A stretch of 64,000 nt of DNA, from positions 1 to 64,000 of the forward strand of contig JAGFBZ010000692.1 of NCBI GenBank assembly GCA_018398805.1, read 5' to 3'. Positions within the stretch are counted from its first letter, which is position 1; each line of letters opens with the position of its first letter. This stretch comes from Hirundichthys speculiger. Its lineage: Eukaryota; Chordata; Actinopteri; Beloniformes; Exocoetidae. The notes beneath the pieces were generated by a model, which ran no database searches, was not told the origin of the DNA, and saw only the letters and a program-made list of their open reading frames with translations. Below, in pieces: positions 23,301 to 33,700 of this stretch. A program made the position numbers and the translations under genes.

Positions 23301-24702
23301 ACACCCTACATTTCAGAAGATAAGCCATTTGTTTACTAAAACCCAAGTAACTGATTTTTTTTGCGTGTGATTCCCCCCCCCCCATCTCTTACGGTGACAG
23401 TCAGCAAAGTCAGGAGGAAACTCACAGTCCCCAGTGGGCGTTGAAACGTAATTTTTGCGAACCAGACTGTTGTCTTAAGACAAAGTCAGTAAAAAAGAAA
23501 AAGGGAACTTATCCTTTGAGGCAGAAAACGTTGCACAAGCCTAACCTCCCTCAGTAGCTAATGACAGAGTTGCTGTGTTGCTCAGTTCACCTCGGAGACG
23601 ATGCAGTTGTTATTTGGTGAATAAGAGCAGATGTTGGTGTGACCTCGACCTCTGCGTTCCAGACAGACGAAGTGTTTCTGGAAGCTCAGATCCAGAACAT
23701 CACCACATCGCCGATGTTCATGGAGAAGGTGTCTCTAGAGCCGTCCATGATGTACAACGTCACAGAGCTCAACATGGTCGCGTGCGGGGATGAAGGGTAA
23801 AGCCTCGTGCTCCTCCCTGTTTGGTACAGAAGGTCCGATTTTTACCTTCACCCGCTCACCTGCAGCTCTTCACTTTTTGCAGAGAGTCCACATTCGGGAA
23901 GATGTCCTACCTGCAGCCCATGGACACGCGGCAGTACCTGTACTGCCTGAAACCAAAGCCGGAGTACGCGGAGAAGGCCGGCGTCATCAAAGGAGTGACG
24001 GTCATTGGGAAGCTGGACATTGTTTGGAAGACCAATCTCGGGGAGAGGGGGAGGCTGCAGACCAGTCAGCTGCAGAGAATGGTGTCTTTCAGGATTTGCG
24101 CCCCTCTGCTGAAATCAGACGGCCTCATTTGTGGCCTTCTTTTGCTAATTTTGTTTTGTCCTTGCGTGTCCTCCAGGCTCCAGGGTACGGAGATATCAGG
24201 CTGTCCTTGGAAACGATACCAGACACAGTAAATCTCGAAGAACCTTTTGAGATCGTCTGCAAAATCACGAACTGCAGGTGCAAATGCATTTGAGATGGAG
24301 GTAAGATGAAATGGCGGAGTCGCGGGCATGACCTCACGCTGGCTTTCTCTGTAACCTTCGCGTTGTTAGTGAAAGAACCATGGACCTGGTGTTGGAAATG
24401 TGCAACACGAGGTCGATCCACTGGTGCGGGATCTCAGGGCGACAGCTGGGAAAACTCAGTCCTGGAGCCTCCCTCGCGCTCCCCCTCACCGTCTTCTCCT
24501 CCGTTCAGGGTCTGCAGGTACGATCCGAACCTCCCGCGCTAACGCTATGTTCGTTTTCCCCCGCGTAACCGCCTTCTCCGTCTCCTCGTTTCAGAGCATT
24601 TCCGGACTGAGGCTCACAGACACGTTTCTGAAGAGGACGTACGAATATGATGACATTGCACAAGTATGTGTGATTTGCCCGTATATGAGCAACGAGTGCT
24701 AG
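11358..24702 (+). CDS. trappc13: Trafficking protein particle complex subunit 13
   Basis: Subunit of the TRAPP complex, which acts as a Rab guanine-nucleotide exchange factor in ER-Golgi traffic and autophagy. Thirteen coding exons read through in phase: 11358-11403, 14957-15025, 17721-17820, 18790-18874, 18956-19083, 19184-19256, 19579-19623, 19930-19947, 23663-23796, 23883-24081, 24177-24277, 24370-24517 and 24595-24702. They total 1254 nt, or 417 codons plus stop, the length I recall for the human protein. Landmarks are [15 protein letters not shown] at the start, [85 protein letters not shown] and [20 protein letters not shown]. The N-terminal half is the DUF974-type region of the family. 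The last residues ([12 protein letters not shown]) differ from mammals. An AATAAA lies at 24876-24881. Introns 1, 2, 3 and 8 are swollen by repeats. Confidence 0.95.
12040..12930 (-). pseudogene. Decayed Tc1/mariner-type transposase
   Basis: On the - strand a broken reading frame shows Tc1-family landmarks: a [13 protein letters not shown] stretch, a [14 protein letters not shown] catalytic block (about 12230-12270) and [11 protein letters not shown] (about 12133-12165), the usual C-terminal DDE-region motif. Stops and frameshifts interrupt it and I see no clear terminal inverted repeats. It is a relic in trappc13 intron 1. Confidence 0.75.
13186..13585. repeat. Dispersed retroposon-like segment
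   Basis: The segment opens with AGTCAGAATCGGTTTATTG and ends in ATGACAATAAATACTTTGAA followed by short TTGAATC repeats. This is the form of a common fish non-LTR or SINE-type 3' end. The ORF that crosses it is AT-rich and not credible as a gene. Confidence 0.5.
13738..14064. mobile_element. hAT-type MITE, family A (TAGGGGTG ends)
   Basis: The element begins TAGAGGTGTGAAAA, ends ACTCACCCCTA, and is flanked by a perfect 8-bp target duplication ATTATAAA (13730-13737 and 14065-14072). Eight-base duplications with short TIRs are typical of hAT transposons. It has no coding capacity. This copy lies in trappc13 intron 1. Confidence 0.88.
14653..14846. mobile_element. hAT-type MITE, family B (TAGRGCTG ends), internally deleted
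   Basis: It begins TAGAGCTGAGCGAT and ends ATCGCTACAGCGCTA. The flanks are CCCCACGC and CCGCACGC, a 7/8 match consistent with an aged 8-bp duplication. At 194 bp it is shorter than the about 430-bp copy at 40063-40497. Confidence 0.8.
15026..16206. other. trappc13 intron 2, left part: nothing recognised
   Basis: Mixed-composition intronic sequence. No transposon ends, RNA gene or credible exon was found. Short ORFs here match nothing I know. Confidence 0.4.
16209..17303. mobile_element. TA-flanked MITE with CAGTGGTACC ends, carrying a second MITE
   Basis: The ends are CAGTGGTACCTCTACTTACG and its inverted partner ending GAGGTACCACTG, flanked by TA on both sides, as expected of Tc1/mariner-type elements. 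Inside are the GATCCGG dispersed repeat and a nested TA element (16394-16757). A shorter copy lies at 32471-32860. Confidence 0.85.
16394..16757. mobile_element. Nested TA-flanked MITE (CAGTCATGGAAAAAATTATT end)
   Basis: Its inverted ends run CAGTCATGGAAAAAATTATT and AATAATTTTTTCATGACG, with TA on both sides. The related outer element at 32471-32860 has the unoccupied site (TTCTTACAGG side joined directly to the ACATG side), which shows directly that this is an insertion. Confidence 0.85.
17957..18703. mobile_element. Family A hAT MITE with 3' half present three times
   Basis: The element begins TTTAGGGGTATGAAAA. Its 3' half (about 185 bp, ATCAATATCATCTGATGAAC through AATACTCACCCCTAATGTG) occurs three times in tandem, ending near 18330, 18520 and 18703. 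No matching target duplication is seen at the two outer ends. It lies in trappc13 intron 3, about 90 bp before exon 4. Confidence 0.85.
19930..19947 (+). CDS. trappc13: trappc13 18-nt microexon (SDLSSV)
   Basis: This is exon 8 of the trappc13 model. AGTGACCTCAGTTCTGTG sits between an ATTAG acceptor and a GTAATT donor and encodes SDLSSV, matching the residues I recall at this point of the human protein. Both junctions are phase 0, so skipping it would remove six residues without a frameshift. Confidence 0.85.
19948..21639. other. trappc13 intron 8, left part
   Basis: T-rich intronic sequence with poly-A and poly-T tracts. About 21430-21600 resembles a decayed copy of the element at 32043-32251 (shared CATTAACAG and GAATC phrases). 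No gene is seen. Confidence 0.4.
21640..23092. repeat. 43-bp minisatellite, about 33 copies, with CCAAT sites
   Basis: The period is 43 bp. The unit joins GATGGGTTGGCCATTGGATG to GGTACACAACCAATCAGAGA plus a 3-base end. Variants alternate between GCGATGGGTTGG and TTGGTGGATTGG starts. Each unit carries CAACCAATCA, a full match to the NF-Y consensus, and an inverted ATTGG. Forty-three is not a multiple of three, so several frames stay open on both strands and the short ORFs mean nothing. It lies in trappc13 intron 8. Confidence 0.95.
23093..23662. other. trappc13 intron 8, right part
   Basis: Nothing recognised apart from a poly-C tract near 23370. The last bases form the exon 9 acceptor. Confidence 0.4.
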
Positions 24703-24875
24703 AAGTTTTAATCGCCTTTTTGAATTTTAGACAAAAGTGGACCAACTGTGGAGTTCTGTACCCAATGTTTCATTCTTTTGGCAAGCTAAGGAGACAATAC
24801 TGTATTTTAAAATGAACTGTCGATAATATAAACCACTTTCCTTAAAAAATAATCAAGATAATGTATATAAGTGTT

Positions 24876-24881
24876 AATAAA
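24876..24881 (+). promoter_or_regulatory. Candidate trappc13 polyadenylation signal
   Basis: AATAAA about 170 bases after the trappc13 stop codon, in AT-rich sequence. It is the first canonical hexamer on the + strand after the gene. Confidence 0.5.
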
Positions 24882-25172
24882 TTCTCCATAAACATTTATT
24901 TGCTCTTGTTGTTCCTGACATAAAGTCTGTAATGGTGCCTGTGGTTCTGGGGACATGGAAAAGAATATTGAATCCCATGTACGTTCTTTTAATGACCCGT
25001 TTCATATTTTTCCACATTTTTTGACTCATCTGCAGTGTTATAACCATCACAGCCATCGTAATTAATTAATTATCATCCTCCACATAACTCAAGGCTAAAA
25101 AAAAAAACGTGTGCGCATGTTCTAGTAGAGCCTGTTTACAGAATACACAACAAACAGGTTATAAAAAGACCT

Positions 25173-26168
25173 TAGGTTGCACAAGTGCCTGGTTGCACGC
25201 GTATTGGCTGGTTGCACGAGTGTTTCCAGGATGCATAAGTACGAGTGTTGCCAGGTCGCAGGAGTGTTGCCTGGTCGCACGAGGGTTGCCTGGTCGCTCG
25301 AGTGTTTCCAGGTCGCTCGAGTGTTGCCTGGTCGCTCGAGCGTTGCCTGGTCGCTCGAGTGTTGCCTGGTTGCACGAGTGTTGCCTGGTTGCACGAGTGT
25401 TGCCTGGTTGCACGAGTGCGAGAGTTGCCTGGTTGCACGAGTGTTGCCTGGTCGCTCGAGTGTTGCCTGGTCGCTCGAGTGTTGCCTGGTCGCTCGAGTG
25501 TTGCCTGGTCGCACGAGTGTTTCCAGGCTGCACGTGTGTTGCCTGGTTGCACGAGTGCGAGAGTTGCCTGGTCGCACGAGTGTTGCCTGGTCGCTCGAGT
25601 GTTGCCTGGTCGCTCGAGTGTTGCCTGGTCGCTCGAGTGTTGCCTGGTCGCTCGAGTGTTTCCTGGTCGCTCGAGTGTTTCCTGGTCGCTCGAGTGTTTC
25701 CAGGTTGCTCGAGTGTTTCCAGGTCGCTCGAGTGTTGCCTGGTCGCTCGAGTGTTGCCTGGTCGCTCGAGTGTTTCCTGGTCGCTCGAGTGTTTCCTGGT
25801 CGCTCGAGTGTTGCCTGGTCGCTCGAGTGTTGCCTGGTCGCTCGAGTGTTGCCTGGTCGCTCGAGTGTTTCCAGGTCGCTCGAGTGTTGCCTGGTCGCTC
25901 GAGAGTTGCCTGGTTGCATGAGTGTTGCCTGGTTGCACGAGTGTTGCCTGGTCGCTCGAGTGTTGCCTGGTCGCTCGAGTGTTGCCTGGTCGCTCGAGTG
26001 TTGCCTGGTCGCTCGAGTGTGGGTTGCATCGAGTGTTTGCCAGGTCGCTCGAGTGTTTGCCTGGTTGCACGAGTGCGAGAGTTGCCTGGTTGCACGAGTG
26101 TTGCCTGGTCGCTCGAGTGTTTCCTGGTCGCTCGAGTGTTGCCAGGTCGCACGAGTGTTGCCAGGTTT
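25173..26168. repeat. 19-bp minisatellite, array 1, about 52 copies
   Basis: Tandem copies of GTTGCCTGGTCGCTCGAGT and variants (TTGCACGAG, TTTCCAGG). Many units contain CTCGAG. Nineteen is not a multiple of three, so several frames remain open on both strands, giving false ORFs of more than 300 residues. It lies between trappc13 and sgtb. The same unit forms array 2 at 28155-28706. Confidence 0.96.
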
Positions 26169-27768
26169 CTGGTTCAGTCTCATGTGAGATAAAACAGAAT
26201 TTCCTTGTAGTTCACGTTTCTACAGGAATCAAACCAGTCAGTCTCTCTTTTTAATTGTGTTTTTTCACTATATGTGTAAAAACATCATGAAAATCAGAAT
26301 CATGTGATTGAAGTAAGTCTTTCTATCATGCAAATGCACCCTCAGATGAACGCCAGAATTTTTCACATTTAACTGAAATAACTGGAGATAGTCATTTCAT
26401 GTATCACTTCATTAGTCTCTCACATCATTATCCTTGAGAGTTGGCTCCTCCTCCTTCACAACGTTGCTTCAGCTCAGGTTTTTTCAGCTCTCTTAAGGAT
26501 TTTCACTGAGCTGCTCCAAAACCTTGATTCCTTAATTTCTCATCTGTTCTGACGTAGATTTGCTCACGTGCCTCAGATTGACCTAATTTCAGCTGTTGGG
26601 GGAGGAGTTATTGGTAACTCGGTTAAACCCCCTCATTATCACCTCCCCGCCGCCGTGCTTACCAATGGGGACGAGTTGTGTCTTAAATGGTGTGTTTGGT
26701 TTTCTCCACATGTCAATGACACATTTTTCCACAGCTTTTGTTCAGATGCAGTTTTGTAAACGTCAGTTGTAGCTTCATGATGTTCTGACTTCTTCTGGTG
26801 CTTCCGTGACCCTGGCAACCGCGTGTAAAGGTGCAAAGTTAAATATGAATTGAGCTGACACAGAGGCAAGAACAAACGAGCGGGCCAGTTAAAGTCCAAC
26901 TTTTCAGACGTTTATTCATATGTGTTAGACAAAACAATGCGCTGCCTCTTTCCACGAAGCATCTGATCTCAAACACCAGATTGAACAGCATGCAAATGAA
27001 CAGTATGAGCACGTCAATTAGCGACTAAACCGGCCTAAAGGGGAGGGAATTTATTCATTTTTCTTTGCTAAAAGTGCCGCAACAACATAACGCAGGCTGC
27101 AAACGCCGCTGCAAGAGTTTCACTGTCGTCTGAGTCGGACGTTGAGGAAGCAGTGAGTCCCACGTGTTCAAGAGCTGAATGGTTTCACGAGAAGTGTCGT
27201 CTGTCTACAAAAATAACAGTGAATATCACAAACAGAGAATGTGAGAATAGCCGACGCGCTCCCTGCGGTGCGGTTAAGAGTACATTCCTCCACCGGACCT
27301 CTTTCTCACGACTAGACAGGCGGATCCTCAACACGTGAGCATGAAAAGGACAGAAGTCTCAGCACATAAAAAACACCATCTCTGTCGGAAGAAAAGATTC
27401 ACTACGGTCTGTCAGCGGGCTGAATCACTTCGTGGCTCTTTTGTTATAGTTTGGGGGTTTTACAGGATGTTTTTGCTCCTTGTAGTTTTTTTTTTTTATA
27501 TATTCGTGGTCCTGCCTCGTCGCCGGAGCCTTTAGTCACAGTAGAGTGCCTTCAACCCCATCCTCGTCTCCTCGTTCCAGCTCAGCCGGGGATTGGACTT
27601 AAAGAAATGGGTGTAGAGATTGTTATCGCGCCATATGGTTGCTCTTCCTTGTGTGGGGAGTAAAATAGAGGCTGGAATGACAATACGGCATGTTAATGGT
27701 GTAAAATCTGCTCCAGTGTCGGCAGCTGGAGTTGTAATGTAAAAAAAAAAAAGCCATACCTGGACAGA
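26169..27768. other. trappc13-sgtb intergenic region and sgtb 3' UTR
   Basis: Holds the 3' UTR of sgtb (- strand). Candidate - strand AATAAA sites are at 27050-27055 and 26911-26916. The phrase ATCATTATCCTTGAGAGTTG at about 26425 recurs beside array 2. I looked for SHLD3, which I recall lying here in human, and saw no suitable ORF. Confidence 0.45.
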
Positions 27769-30700
27769 TCATGAGTGCTCCTCGGCGCTGCCGCTGAAGG
27801 AGCGGCTCCGGATGTGGTTCCTCAGCTGCTCGATCAGCTCTGGGTTCTGCTGTTGGATCTGCTGGGCGAACTGCTGCCCCCTGGCCGAGAGAGAGAGAGA
27901 GAGAGAGGAGACAGGTGTTCTCACCTGCTGGATCTGGGTGGAAACCCTGCAACTAACTAGAATGAAGAGGCTCCTGATCCTGCGATTCTGGGGATCAAAC
28001 TGAAATGGAGGCGCGTTTGAACCGGCTTTCTGATGCTGACGCAGTTTCCAAAGATCTCCATGTATTTTTGTGATTTGGTTGAAAATGCCACAGAAATACA
28101 AGCGTTAAAAAAGCCCCCTGAAAGCAGCGTTGAGGCCTCGTGCTGCTAACTTGTCTTGTTGCTCGAGTGTTGCCTGGTCGCACGAGTGTTGCCTGGTCGC
28201 ACGAGTGTTGCACGGTTGCTCGAGTGTTTCCAGGTTACACGAGTGTTTCCAGGTTGCACGAGTGTTGCCTGGTCGCACGAGTGTTACCAGGTCGCTCGAG
28301 TGTTGCCAGGTCGCACGAGTGTTGCCAGGTCGCACGAGTGTTGCCTGGTCGCTCGAGTGTTGCCTGGTCGCTCGAGTGTTGCCTGGTCGCTCGAGTGTTG
28401 CCTGGTCGCTCGAGTGTTGCCTGGTCGCTCGAGTGTTGCCTGGTCGCTCAAGTGTTGCCTGGTCGCTCGAGTGTTGCCTGGTCGCTCGAGTGTTGCCCAG
28501 TCGCACGAGTGTTGCCAGGTCGCACGAGTGTTGCCAGGTCGCACGATTGATAGTTTCCAGGTCACACGAGTGTTGCCAGGTCGCACGATTGATTGTTTCC
28601 AGGTTACACGAGTGTTGCCAGGTTGTACGATTGATAGTTTCCAGGTCACACGAGTGTTGCCTGGTCGCACGATTGACTGTTTCCAGGTCACACGAGTGTT
28701 GCCAGGGTGCACATCATTATCCTTGAGAGTTGGAACTAACTAAAATGAAGCGGCTCCTGATGCTGCTATTCTGGGGTCGTACTGAAAAGGAGGCGCGGTT
28801 TAACCGGCTTTCGGATGCTGACGCAGTTTCAAAAGATGTCCATGTAATCTTTTTTTTTTATTTGGTCGAAACTGCCACAGAAATACAAGTGTAAAAAAGC
28901 CCCCTGAAGGCAGCGTTGAAGCCTCGTGCTGCCAACTTCTATGGTAATGGGACACTATTTGAGGTTGTTTGAGGTACACAGCTAAAGCGGGCCGCGGAGT
29001 CACCAGATGTGTAATCAGTCTCGATCATGTTTTCAAAGCCTCAGCTAGTATGATCTACAAACCACCACAAAAATAGTCCAACACCTAAAGTAAACCCTCG
29101 AAACAAACACACTAAAGTCAGGAAAACAAAACAAGAGCTTTAAAAGATAAAACACAGGCATTTTATAACAAAATGCATCTCCACCTAGTTCACCCACAAT
29201 GCACTGTGGCCACCCGACTAGCGATTTTTTTTATTTTATTTATTTATTTGATTTTTTTCAAAAAAGCGAACAGGGACAACTCTGTCGAGTTTTACTCCAT
29301 AGAGCAGTAGATGGTCAGGTGATGCTCAACGCTCCAGCTTTGAGCGTAACCGCTGTTTAATAGCCGTATGTAGAAGTGGGATGTTTCGAAGGGTTGACCA
29401 TAGTTGTTGAACAGCAAAATCAGGCAAGATCATCTCTTTATACTGCAGTTGGTCCGGTCTAAGCAGCTGGATAAATGTATGTTGGGGTTTCACTGTCAAC
29501 CAAGTTCGACGGCTAACAGTACAACAGTCCCTAAAGGCAACGTGTTTGAGAAAGGTTCTCAGCCTTGTCAATCATGATGTCCCGCCTCCTCGTGTGAGAT
29601 CAGGGCCAAAAGTCTGAACCTGAAAAAAAATATATCTGAAAGTTTAAAAAAAAAAAATAATAATAATAAGACCCCAAAGTTCAATATCAAAACTTCAACT
29701 TTTAGTTTCAGATTTTTATTTTTGAGTTACAAAACTTTTGACCCTGATTTAGCTCCATAGATCTGGAAATCCTGGATATTTCTGCTCTGATCTCAGTCGC
29801 AGTAACCTTTAAATCTGAAAGTAATTCTCCGTGTTATCTGGTGCCATTGACAAGACTAGAAACAAAGATCAATTAAAGAGTTTAATATACAATCATGAAT
29901 TCAACGATTCAGTATGACATGCAGAATATTTGAATCGGCCGATGGTACACTTGTCCACAACACCACCGAGACGCTGCCGTGGACAAATGCACCCAGAATG
30001 TCAGATTGTCTCAGTTCTTATAGGCGCATCCTTGCTCTTCTGAGTTTTATTGCTCTTTGTCTCTTTGCCACATGTGGTTTTTTTTTTTGTCTAGGAAATG
30101 AGATGTCCCTTGAATGTGTTTATCTATGCCGTCGCAAACGTCTTTGGAAGACAGCAGGTCAGGAAGTCAGAAGGTCCCAGTCGTTAGGTCATAAAACAGC
30201 TAAACTGAGGACTCACCATCATAAAAACAGACTGCATTCTTACATGCCATAAAGTTTAGTTTTAACAGTTAACTTTTCTGAGTCCTCAAATTCCTTACAA
30301 ATCTGAGCGGCTCGCTGACGGGGACACTCGAGGGGGTACGTCCAGCCAACGTCCCAAAACATGCAGTTCCCACAGTGACCAGTAGTCATTGGCTCCAAAA
30401 AGGAGTCAACCACGTTAAAAAGCCCCGTAAGAATGTAAAGGAGACACGAACATATTTGCAGCCCGTATTTTGTTTCTTCTTGACAGACTAGTTATCAGGA
30501 GTTATTTCTGAGCAGCCGGCCCAGCTCAAAAGTAAAAGGTATAAAATGAACCCCCGCCTCCACTACTTCAGTGGATAACTGTGAACCCAGGCGGTGAAGT
30601 GAACTCCGACGGAGGTGTACTCACGCTTCAATCAGGCTGGAGATGTCCGACAGTCCCCCCACTCCTGCCGCAGGACCCCCAACCGCGTTGGACATCATTC

Positions 30701-33700
30701 CGGACATGCTGGGCATGGACACGGCAGCAGTGAGTCAGCCTGCGCTGAAGCTCATTCACACCAAATACAAATGTAGGCAAATGCCGGTTCCACTTACAGC
30801 TGTTGCACCTGCTGGTTCTGCATCACGCTCGCAGCCTGCCGACAGGAAATCAAGCTGAAATCCAACGTGCACCATCACGATTGGTTTAAAATGACGAAAC
30901 GTCACCACCCGGACAAGGTAATGCTAACTGAGAGCGCGATCCGAAACTTTTCTGTTTAGTTTTCACTTGTTGGTCAGAGTTTACAGGCCTTAAACTACTC
31001 TGCTGAGATGGGTCCAATTTTAAGGTGGCTTAAATGTTGCTCCAGTGGACTTGAGTTATTGGCTGCCATGGTTGGTTTTTACTGAACCTGGTAGCTAGAA
31101 TGGCTAGTAGCTACCTCATATGTTCAGTATCAAGCCAAAAAAGCTGCCAAAGAAGGACACTTGCTGTTCTTTAACTCTCTATTGTGCCCTTTTTTTAAAA
31201 GCTTGCAAGCAACAATTTGCACTGTTTAAATAAATGAAACTATTTTTTTCAACAAATCTTTTATTCCTTTTGTCCAGCATTTGCAAGCTGCCTGTCAGCC
31301 ATATAATGTGTAAATGATGCTTTCAGTTCAATTAATTCAAACAGTCATTGGAACACTCACAAGATGTCACCAAAATCACTTTGTCCCTTTAAAATCTTTT
31401 AGAAAATAATGAAAATGTATCGTAAGATGAATATTGCGATATATATCGTATCGTGCATTGCATCATATCGCGAGATTAGTGTATCGCTACAGCCCTAATT
31501 CTCAGTAAGAATGAATGGCAGGTGGCACTGGCTTTCTTTTTCTTAAACACACATGGGGAAGGTTTGAAGAGTCTTACCATGCTGATGAAGGCGGGGTTGT
31601 TGATTAAACTGGCCATGTCAAATCCCAGTCCGGCTGCTATCTGTGATGCACATTTACAAAGAGAAGAGAGAACGAACGTGGCTATGAAACAAGCGTGCAA
31701 AACAGAAGTTCTGCTCTTTCTTTAGTGTAACAGCTGAATTTAATCTGATCATGGTGGGTGTTCGTATTCGGTAAATACAGCCTCAGACAAACGGCAGCGT
31801 TGTGACTCTTTTCGCTGTGCTGCTATTTAACAAAAAAAATGAAACCGCTCGTAGATCCGGCCTGGATCCTCCACTCAGTGACTGCACACTGCTGGCCCAA
31901 ACCATCACCGCTCCACCGCCGTGCCTCACAGCGGGTATGAGGTGTTCCTGCAGTGTCCTGTAGGACATTGTTTCCAGACACCTGTGGTTTGTTCAGGTGC
32001 AGTTTTGAAATCCTCCGTCATACTTCCATGGTCTCTTTAGACCAGGGGTGGCTAACCCTGGTCATCGAGAGCCTCAAGTTTCCCAGCTTCAGTGCGCCAG
32101 ATTCACATGAATCTTGGGTCATCCGGGTCATTAACAGACCTGTGCAGACCTGGAAGCTGATGATTATCCATTCATTTGAATCAGGTGAAGCAGGGAAACA
32201 TCTAAGACATGCAGGTTTGCAGCTCTCGAGGACCAGGGTTGGACACCCCTGCTTTAGACAGAAGAGGCAACACCGCTTGGTATTAGGGGTGTGAAAAAAA
32301 ATCGATTTGGCAATATATCGCGATTTTCGACCGCCCAGTGCAATATCGATTTTTCAGCTCCTAATATCGATTCTTTTAGGAAAATTCATGTATTCATGTA
32401 TTAGACGCATTGTGAATACTTAAATGTGCAAAAACATTATAATAAACAATAGGTTGTTTTGAAGCAAATACAGTGGTACCTCTACTTACGAACACTTCTA
32501 CTACTACAAATTTTCAGAAATTGTCATAAATGTGAAAAGGAAGAACTGATTTCATTTTGGGTGTGATCCGGAAGAAATCCTGGATTCTGGATCACTTTCA
32601 AATTTTCGATAATTGTTGCGCTTGGTGGAGGTCTGCGCTCTCTGAGTGCTTTTCTAGTTCTAACATGTATTTCTTACAGGTTTTTATGTAATTAATTTCA
32701 TGTATTGTTTATAATTTATAAAAAAATATATATGTTCGAAGTTTGAGGGACTTGGAACGGATTATGGCATTAGCATGGAAAACACGTCTCTACTTACGAA
32801 AGTTTCAGGTTACGAAACTACTTCCAGAACCAATTAATTTCGTAAGTAGAGGTACCACTGTAGTCTTGACTAAATTTGTCCTCTGAATGATCAATATCAT
32901 CTGATGAACATATACAGCAACTTGATTTTTCATCTCTACTTTTAATTTTGATATTAACTGGGTAGAATATCGCAATATATCGTGATATCGTATCGCGACC
33001 CAAGTATCATGATACATATCGTATTGCGAGGTCCTTGCCAATACTCACCCCTACTTGGTATTTTTTTGGCTTCATTTTTGTACTGAAAATAGATATACAA
33101 TAAATAAAAAAAAAAAAAGATGTATGTCGTCTCAATCCTCTGAGGTTGTATTTCACGAACACTAACAGCTACCATGATCAGAAGATTTAAAAAAATGTTT
33201 CCACAGAAAACACATTAGGTCAACAGCTTGATTGAACTTACTGGGCTGGACGCTTCTTTCTGCTTCTGCTCTGCAATCTTCAGGTTGGATTTGTAGGTTT
33301 CATTCTCGGGGTCTAGAACCAAAGCTTTTTTGAAGTAGGAAATCGCCTCTGGATACTTGCTCATAGCTGTCAATGCCAAACTGAAGCCACCAAGAACCAA
33401 GAATCAGAAATTATACTGCATGAAGGGTCACCAGATAATAACATGAAACTCACCCCATCCTCCCGTAGGCTTTACTGTACGTCGGGTCGATCCCAATGGC
33501 TCTTTCACAGTCGCTCGTTGCCTCGGTGTAATTCCCCAGTTTACTGTGAGCTGCAGCCCTGCAAAACAGTTGCATCGAATCCAGTAAGCTGATACTTGAT
33601 CACTGATGTGTCTGCTTGTTTGCAAAAACTCAAAACCCGCCAAGACGAACTGAAGCTTAGCATTTAGCACGGAGCTCGACGTCGTCACCTGTTCAGGTTT

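Noticed and set aside
25109..26254. ORFs of 270-353 codons on both strands ([18 protein letters not shown] and [22 protein letters not shown])
   Set aside because: Translation of the 19-bp minisatellite in several frames at once.
26169..27768. A SHLD3 orthologue between trappc13 and sgtb
   Set aside because: Expected from human gene order as I recall it, but no ORF of suitable length or recognisable sequence is present. It may be elsewhere or absent.
27288..28003. Short + strand ORFs around the last sgtb exon
   Set aside because: Antisense shadows of sgtb and of the GA tract, with no independent support.
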